From positions 185,282 through 249,281 of the forward strand of contig NMRA01000275.1 in assembly GCA_002633005.1 (NCBI GenBank): a stretch of DNA of 64,000 bases, given 5' to 3'. A model generated the notes under the pieces. It was not told where the DNA came from. It did not search any database and saw nothing but the letters and a program-made list of their open reading frames with translations. Below are positions 58,980 to 64,000 of the stretch, one piece after another (within the stretch, counting starts at the first letter, position 1; every line of letters begins with the position of its first letter). The position numbers and the translations under genes are program-made. The stretch comes from Phoronis australis (lineage: Eukaryota; Phoronida; Phoronidae).

Positions 58980-59270
58980 GGGTATTGTAGTGAGGCGTCA
59001 CTTGACCTGTCTCACTGCTGCGCTGGCCTTCTGCCGCGCGCGCCCTCTGTCAGCATCGAGAGATGACTGCTGTTCGTCTCGGAGACTGCCGATGTTGGCT
59101 GTCCGGCCCATATGCCGGTAATGGCCAATGAGGGCGCATCATGAATATTAATTAAGCGGCCCTGCGGCCGATGCACATGTTGGGATGCAGAGCGGCATTC
59201 GATATCCAGACCACACAGCAGAACTATTGAGCTAGACCATGGACAAGTAAGATGTAAGGTAAGTATCTAT
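58980..59270 (+). promoter_or_regulatory. GC-rich, promoter-like patch
   Basis: Unlike its surroundings this stretch is GC- and CpG-rich (CTGCCGCGCGCGCCCTCTG), has GGCCAATGAGGG (CCAAT-like), and ends near a strong donor-like AAG|GTAAGTATC at about 59261. The nearby ATG reads only MDK then stop, so it could be a 5' UTR exon of a plus-strand gene. No downstream exon was identified in the window. Confidence 0.3.
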
Positions 59271-59554
59271 AAGACCAACCATCAGAGGGGCTTTCTCGTG
59301 GCAAGAGTTTGGAGAGTGCTATTAAATTATAAATAATGTTCATTCATTGACTACAAACACCCTCTGGCTGACCACGGCAGAGACTAGACAAAACAAATGG
59401 AAAATCATGGACATGGTCATGGGTTACTCTCAGCTACACGGCAAAAAACTTACGCCGATCATACTGTCAAGTTGTGCTTTAGTAACTTTTTTATCAAGTG
59501 CTATATTTAACATTGCACGTGACGTATTACCGAACTTGTAATGTGTCATTCACC

Positions 59555-59642
59555 CACAGGCATCCTCAGCTTCTGATCGTCCCCAATACAATGTAGTGTA
59601 TTAGGGACGATCAGAACAGAAGCTGACGACGCCTGGCCTGTG
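59555..59642. repeat. Foldback / inverted repeat
   Basis: CTGATCGTCCCCAATACA and TGTATTAGGGACGATCAG form an almost perfect 18-bp stem around ATGTAG. The pairing continues outward (CAGCTTCT with AGAAGCTG, CACAGGC with GCCTGTG) with bulges. A one-sided relative is at 10683-10722. Confidence 0.75.
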
Positions 59643-60124
59643 CATTCACCATGAAAATGGTCCGATTTTTTAACATAAGCGTTGGCTTTCGCCCGCAACC
59701 AAGGATCTGCCTTCCATTATGTTAAACTACGGGTTCATTTTACAACGGACTTTATAAATAAGACCCTCACGACAAGTTGAGATAGAACTTAAAGTCATGT
59801 TAAAACGAGTTACCTCCAAGGGGGCTGCCATATTGGATGTGTTTTTTATTTCTTATATTACAAGACTGAAAATCGTTTTAGGTGACACCTGGTGGGTAAG
59901 CATGAAACCAATTTCAATTTTCAGCCGAACAGCAGGTCAATGATCGCCTGGGCCGCAGCATGTACACGAGTCTAGCTGGAGATCACTTTCCAATGTGAAT
60001 AAAAACAACTAGACCCTTGATCAATTAAAATATCTAGGCTACAAGTAAATTAAACGCTCATTTTAGGGACAGGATTTTTTTCCGTGTACCACGTCATTCC
60101 ACGCACGCAGAGTTTAAACAGAAA

Positions 60125-62107
60125 CGGCATTTTTTCACTCAGGGTGCGAATCTAAATTTTTTATGTTATGCAATCATGTTGACGGAATTCCTTCACCTCT
60201 GGTAGATATTTGTATGATGATCTTGTTTTAGCACTGGTACTTATGAAATTTATACATTTTAAAGTACGAAAAAATGTTAATTATGGCCAGATAGCTGAAA
60301 ATAGCCAGAAATCGATCGTTATTTTGTTTCGCTGATGCACTGCATGCTTTAAATACACATGGCCTTTAATTAAATCGCACATTTAATTGAAATTTAATGT
60401 TTTTCATAATCTGAACATGTATTTCTTATTTTTTTTTAAAGTGATTGCAGGGTTCTGAAAAGCCAAGCACTATTTTCAGGCACACTTACAAAATGATATT
60501 AATGTTATGCAAAACACTAAAATTTGCATGTGCTCCTTCTCTTACAGCCATGGCTGAAAAAGAAAAGCATTACTAGTGTTTTGAACTGTGTTTTTAATGA
60601 TTAATGGTATATACAATTTGATTTAGAAACCACATATTTTTACCAGATGTCCTGGTGATTGGAATCCTCAACCAAATAATATTAAGAGAAACTGTGTATT
60701 CTCCGTAGCCCTGTCTGAATTCCATTAAATCTTCCATTAATATATTTGATGCTGCACATTGAGAATCTTGAAGCTATCTTTGATTCACAAAAAATATTAG
60801 ACCAAGCCTTGAATTAATCATAAGCAAAAATGTTTTTCGTATTCTCTGTAGCCCCTGTATTCTCCGTAGCCCCCAATTTATATATATTGTATTGTATATC
60901 AGTTTAAACTCGTTATTAATAAAACATGAATGTCCTTTGGTGATTCAGGAGAGTTGGTATTAACAATTAAATGAATTCTTTTGCATTGCTCAAGTGTTCA
61001 TCCACTCATAAACAGGTATCTGCATATTTTGTATTCTCCGTAGCCCCCTCCATAATCTGTGTGATGTGAGATTTATGCATACATTGTTTACTTATGATGA
61101 AAAGTGCTTTCCTGTATTTCTTTGATGGTAGTTGATGGAAATAAGCATCTCATTGATAGTGATGTGACTCTAGTGATAGTTAAGAGCTGAGTATGTCTTA
61201 GGATAAAGTTTTTCCATTATCTTATATATTTGTATTTACACAAGTGCAAAGAAGGTTAATATGATATTATCTACCTTTTTCTAAACACAATTTTTTTGTA
61301 ATCCAGAAGTAGTAGTATTGACAAGTAAATGAATTCTATTTCATTGCTCCAGTATTTTTCTACCCACAAATAGTATCTTCACATTTTGTATTCTCCGTAC
61401 CCCCCTCACTGACCTGTGTTATGTCAGACTTATTTGTGCAAACAATGTTTACATGATGAAAAGTGTTTTCCTGTATTTCTTTGATGGTAGTTAATAGAAT
61501 TATGCTTTGCTTTTGACAGTGATGAGACTCTGATGATAGTTAAGTCCTGCATGTGTATGTCTAAAGATTAAGAACAATCGCTATGTTTTATTTGTTTACT
61601 CACACCTTATGAAGCATACACAGGTGTGCACAGGGGTGGATCCAGGATTTTGAGTTAGGGAGGGGCCAGGGCAGAGTATTTGCCAAGATTTTATCCGTCC
61701 GACATTCGCACCCCGAAATGCCAAATGGAATGTGGGAGAATTTTAGGGGGGCATGGCACCCTTGCCCCCCCCCCCTAATCCGCTTTCGGTGAACCTATTT
61801 TTTATATTGATCGTCAGTGATTAAGTGTATGAGTTACAAGTAATAAACTTCTTTGTTCCTAAGCCAGATTTAATTTGTTTCCAAAACGGATGTGACAATA
61901 CCAATGATGTATTCTCCGTAGCCCACATTTTTTGTTATTTCAACAGACCAAATCTTAAAAACTAAATGAGGATACCTCACAATAAATTCTACCTGATATT
62001 CCATATATCATGTTGATCCTAATAAAAGAAGTCTCGGAGCTAGAATGAAAATTTTATAAAACGCTATTCCTGAAACAAAGGTTTGCACCCAGAGTGAAAA
62101 AATGCCG
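60125..62107. mobile_element. 1.98-kb TIR element with GTATTCTCCGTAGCC repeats
   Basis: Terminal inverted repeats of 26 bp (60125-60150 and 62082-62107) begin CGGCATTTTTTCACTC and differ at two positions. The interior repeats GTATTCTCCGTAGCCC at about 60697, 60857, 61028, 61387 and 61909. It also has a diverged internal duplication of about 350 bp (60950-61140 versus 61305-61500, both with TTTCCTGTATTTCTTTGATG). No protein is visible. A family B copy (61631-61787) is nested inside. Confidence 0.7.
61631..61787. repeat. Family B short TIR element, copy 2
   Basis: CAGGGGTGGATCCAGG at the left and a C-run then CTAATCCGCTTTCGG at the right. It is closely similar to 5072-5229 throughout (shared GGGAGAATTTTAGGGGGG). 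It is inserted in the 1.98-kb TIR element. Confidence 0.75.
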
Positions 62108-62109
62108 AA

Positions 62110-63440
62110 AGCGTTTGTTCAATATAACCTTCTGCAGAAGATTATTATAATTTACAGAGCCTCATTTAATAAAATTTGCATCCTAACATGAATAACTATA
62201 TCGACTGATTAGATAACAATATTGTAAATTTACTCAATTGCATTCAATGATTTAATTGGTGTACGGATCTCACAGCGTTATCGCGTCACGATTATTTTTT
62301 CATCATGCTGCATGACAGACGGCTTCCCACTCGCCGGGCAGTCAAGTTTAAGATGGACGGCTCAGGAAAACGTTAGGGCGGCTCATGCGCGCATCCAGAG
62401 GGGGGCGCTCGAATGAGCTCCCCGTTTTGGCGAAGTGGGCAAAAAGATCCACCTCAGAGAAACAAAAAATTCAAAGGAAAAGTAGAAAATAAGACAAAAA
62501 TTCACTAAAAAGGCAGGAACTACCAAAATTTGGCTAATGCACAATTCATAGCTCTGAATGTACTCCGTGAATCTTTGTAAAACTCGGATCCAGTCAAAAC
62601 TTTGAGCACTTTATTTTGTAGGCTGGGTACGCGCATGGGCTAAGCACCTTGTGGAAATTAGCGAAGTTCCCGAGTTTACTGATATCAGAAGTTGGTGTCA
62701 AAATAATTCATAGGGCACATCTATACAGTTTCTGCCCGTTATGGAATCATTTTTGTAACTTGTTTCTCAGTTAGTGATGGTTTTGGAATGCAAGTCCGAG
62801 GCCTATGTCAGGACTACAACTTCGTCTTTGTGCGGGATCCACTAGTTTACTAAATGGGTTCATGAGTGACGCGCCTGAATTAGACTGGAAGTCTAAATGC
62901 GGGTACGTAACACTGAATTCGCTTTTCGATTGGTAACAGCATGAAACACTTACTTTCTGAACTTGAGGAAATTGTACCAAAGATGACTTGTGAAATACCT
63001 GTAGATGCATTACCACCAAAACCATAGCATCATAACAGTATGCTGGCGAAGAAAGTATGCATAGAGCAAATTCCAACCGTCAGACTACGGATCGGCTACG
63101 CCTCCGCTTTGAGCTCCAGGCAAGTTTGCGACTTCATTGTCGACTACGAAGTGACTTTAAACACTGACTGCAACAGTAATGGTGAAAAGTCATCTTACTG
63201 TACTGTCTAATCATCACTTCCACATGCAAGGACTGACACATACATTAAGTTGACCAACCGGTGACACTGAAATTAGAAAAATGTCCCGATTTGGCCGACA
63301 ACATCGTAACGTCGTCACTCAGAAATGACTGATCGGATTCACATGAAATTTTCAGATACTATGCATTATACCACAATATCAGCCTCGAATGGCAATTACA
63401 ACCGTGTAATAACCCTTTTAGTTATCTCACTAGTGAGATA
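62110..63440. other. No gene seen
   Basis: Short open frames only, including a 101-codon minus-strand frame at 62771-63076 without recognised motifs. The segment at 63290-63370 is shared with about 24890-24980. Confidence 0.4.
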
Positions 63441-63449
63441 ACATTTTGG

Positions 63450-63530
63450 CGGGAAACCGAGGACGGTTTCGAACAAGGGCCTCAAGAGCTTCGGGTCGCA
63501 GACTTTACCACTAAACCATTCAGAGGCTGA
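63450..63530 (-). repeat. tRNA-like segment
   Basis: The minus strand reads CTGAATGGTTTAGTGGTAAAG (box A) and CTTGTTCGAAACCG (box B). Terminal stems do not close, so it is probably a tRNA-derived relic. Confidence 0.45.
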
Positions 63531-63539
63531 CGTCATCGA

Positions 63540-64000
63540 GCGTGGAAATAGAATAGGCCTTCTTAAAGTCCTTCTTGCAAACTGCCCATGTGGTTCCAGT
63601 ATCCCAAAATACTTACTACATAAATTCTCATTTTAGACACCCTCTCTTTATATTCTTTTCGCCTTTCTTGCCAAAAGCGATTTTTAACAGTATTTGACCC
63701 TTCTCTCTGAGCGTATGATTACCGGTTGTCATCGGTTATTTCCGTACCCACATTTCCGGCTCATCAGCAATGTCATCAGTTCAGGAACTTGTCCTGAACG
63801 CCGCTATTTTTTCCTTGTAACTGAATGTGCTATGGCTTGCTCGAAAAGTCTTCATTATTTTGTTTTATTAGTAATATATCGTGATTCGTTTGCATATGTA
63901 GTGTATTTATAGTTTGTAGTTAGTGGTCGTTGATTTTTTTGGAATGTTACGCGTACTTAGTATGTTAAAATAGCATTGGTGTTTAGTTCCTTACGTAGGC
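63540..64000. other. No gene seen
   Basis: The window ends in unassigned AT-rich sequence. The frame at 63694-63912 has no recognisable motif. Confidence 0.35.

Noticed and set aside
62771-63076. 101-codon minus-strand frame
   Set aside because: No domain, no signal of conservation and no splice context.

Overview
The window reads as nuclear DNA of a metazoan, most likely a marine invertebrate (deuterostome-like, for example a hemichordate, lancelet or echinoderm relative; this is inference). The evidence is split genes with GT/AG introns of 1-8 kb, a receptor tyrosine phosphatase tail, a TspanC8-type tetraspanin, WDR18, and a dense mix of old Penelope-like, LINE, Helitron-like and TIR elements. 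There is no bacterial operon structure, CRISPR array or rRNA. Most open frames are chance or transposon relics. I support three host genes and one pseudogene.

Layout, left to right. 0-8 kb is repeat-rich: a hairpin-ended repeat (family A, 654-2432), a decayed LINE on the minus strand (2440-4632), a short TIR element, an ~810-bp direct duplication joined at a single N (probable assembly artefact), and a Penelope-like relic (7138-8146, minus). 8.18-12.58 kb holds the last four coding exons of a receptor protein tyrosine phosphatase (plus strand; D2 domain only). Its last intron carries a palindromic AACTTAAGTT array. 12.8-17 kb is a second family A copy plus unassigned DNA. 17.7-24.2 kb contains a decayed tetraspanin fragment, a LINE C-terminus and an intact intronless 616-aa TspanC8-like tetraspanin with a very long cytoplasmic tail. 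24.2-28.7 kb shows no gene.

28.8-50.4 kb is WDR18 on the minus strand. Nine coding exons were assembled by splice site and phase. They encode 413 residues up to the stop and lack only the short first exon. Its introns are full of repeats: family A copies that touch or flank exons, LINE fragments, a Helentron-like element with 432-bp tandem units, and an inverted GCGTGAG repeat pair.

50.4-64 kb has no recognised gene. It holds a tRNA-like SINE head, a LINE fragment, a 2.46-kb TIR element with AACAT target duplications (55870-58327), a GC-rich promoter-like patch near 59 kb, a foldback, and a 1.98-kb TIR element (60125-62107) with repeated GTATTCTCCGTAGCCC motifs.

The three genes are functionally unrelated: ribosome biogenesis (WDR18), membrane phosphatase signalling (RPTP) and membrane scaffolding (tetraspanin). 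The more unusual material is the transposon/gene interplay, above all a WDR18 splice acceptor that lies in the terminus of a repeat, and the long-tailed single-exon tetraspanin.
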